Both the position numbers and the translations under genes were made by a program. Positions 5,920 to 6,094 of a DNA stretch of 6,094 nucleotides are shown piece after piece. The stretch spans positions 1-6,094 of the forward strand of contig JAOPWI010000207.1 of assembly GCA_025965755.1 (NCBI GenBank), read 5' to 3'. This DNA comes from Frankiales bacterium (GTDB lineage Bacteria; Actinomycetota; Actinomycetes; Mycobacteriales; SCTD01). Position 1 is the stretch's first letter, and each line of letters starts with the position of its first letter. The notes beneath the pieces were generated by a model. The model saw nothing but the letters and a program-made list of their open reading frames with translations, was not told the DNA's origin and ran no database searches.

Positions 5920-5923
5920 TCCT

Positions 5924-6094
5924 GTGCGCCTGTCCGCTGCTGCCCTGTCCACCCCGCCCTCGTCCTCGCCCGCGCCGCTGCGTGGTCGACGCCTCTGGAA
6001 GCCGGCCGCCTGCGCCGCCCAGGGCGCCATCGCGCTGACGCTGCTGGCCGCGACCCCCGCCGCCTACGCCGAGGACGGCCTCGCGCACGTCCCG
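5924..6094 (+). CDS. rpfB: Secreted/membrane-anchored protein, probable RpfB N-terminus (partial)
   Basis: A frame starting with GTG stays open to the window edge (57 residues). Residues 1-27 are Ser/Pro-rich and end in a basic patch LRGRRLWKP (19-27). A hydrophobic segment follows at about 28-49 (AACAAQGAIALTLLAA then TPAAYA), with AYA (47-49) before E50 as a possible signal peptidase I site. This is a typical actinobacterial export signal or anchor. Nothing of the mature domains (DUF348, G5 or the lysozyme-like Rpf domain) is in the window. I call it RpfB mainly because it directly follows tatD on the same strand, where rpfB sits in mycobacteria and many other actinobacteria. RpfB is a peptidoglycan-cleaving factor that wakes dormant cells. 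The Gln-Gly followed by a hydrophobic stretch resembles RpfB starts only loosely. Another exported protein remains possible. The GTG start is supported by GGAG at short spacing and by stronger third-position GC after it than before. Confidence 0.55.
   Translation, partial: MRLSAAALSTPPSSSPAPLRGRRLWKPAACAAQGAIALTLLAATPAAYAEDGLAHVP

Noticed and set aside
5643..5923. ydaO-type (c-di-AMP) riboswitch, known before some actinobacterial rpf and cell-wall hydrolase genes
   Set aside because: The conserved blocks I would expect, such as a GGGTGAAT-like segment, are not seen.
5614..6088. Minus-strand open frames over the rpfB-like leader and start
   Set aside because: The products are Arg/Gly-rich without motifs, and the plus strand holds a convincing export signal.

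Overview
The window is a piece of core chromosome from a high-GC actinobacterium. By eye the DNA is well above 70% GC with strong third-position G/C bias. It encodes an actinobacterial-type protein O-mannosyltransferase, two probable promoters of the leaderless type, and a gene order that matches the glpR ... pmt-rsmI ... metG-tatD-rpfB neighbourhood I know from mycobacteria. I cannot name the genus. A member of the Geodermatophilales or a related group would fit, but that is a guess.

Layout, left to right. (1) 1-294 (+) is the C-terminal end of a protein resembling the divisome membrane protein GlpR/SepX. (2) 345-418 (+) is tRNA-Ala(CGC), with a possible promoter before it. (3) A strong hairpin without a T-run at 439-470 separates the tRNA from the convergent gene pmt. 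(4) 529-2079 (-) is the complete protein O-mannosyltransferase gene. (5) Divergent from it across 48 bases is rsmI (2128-2961, +), a 16S rRNA 2'-O-methyltransferase. (6) metG (2995-4815, +) is methionyl-tRNA synthetase, with its own probable promoter in the 33-base gap. (7) tatD (4812-5642, +) overlaps metG by GTGA. (8) A 281-base non-coding stretch (5643-5923) is packed with hairpins. (9) The start of a secreted or membrane-anchored protein (5924 to the window end, +) is, from its position, probably RpfB, a resuscitation-promoting factor.

Themes. The right-hand genes combine translation (tRNA-Ala, RsmI, MetG), nuclease/housekeeping (TatD) and cell-wall growth (probable RpfB). The left side combines cell division (GlpR-like) and envelope protein glycosylation (Pmt). 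pmt and metG carry the same core element, TAGGCT followed by 7 bases and ATG, with no Shine-Dalgarno, so both mRNAs probably start at the A of the start codon.

I found no mobile element, CRISPR array, defence system or clearly new system. The part most worth a second look is the structured tatD-rpfB intergenic region. It may hold a terminator plus an RNA-based control element for rpfB, including a possible pairing that would hide the ribosome binding site. That is inference from base pairing seen by eye, not from folding software or comparative data.
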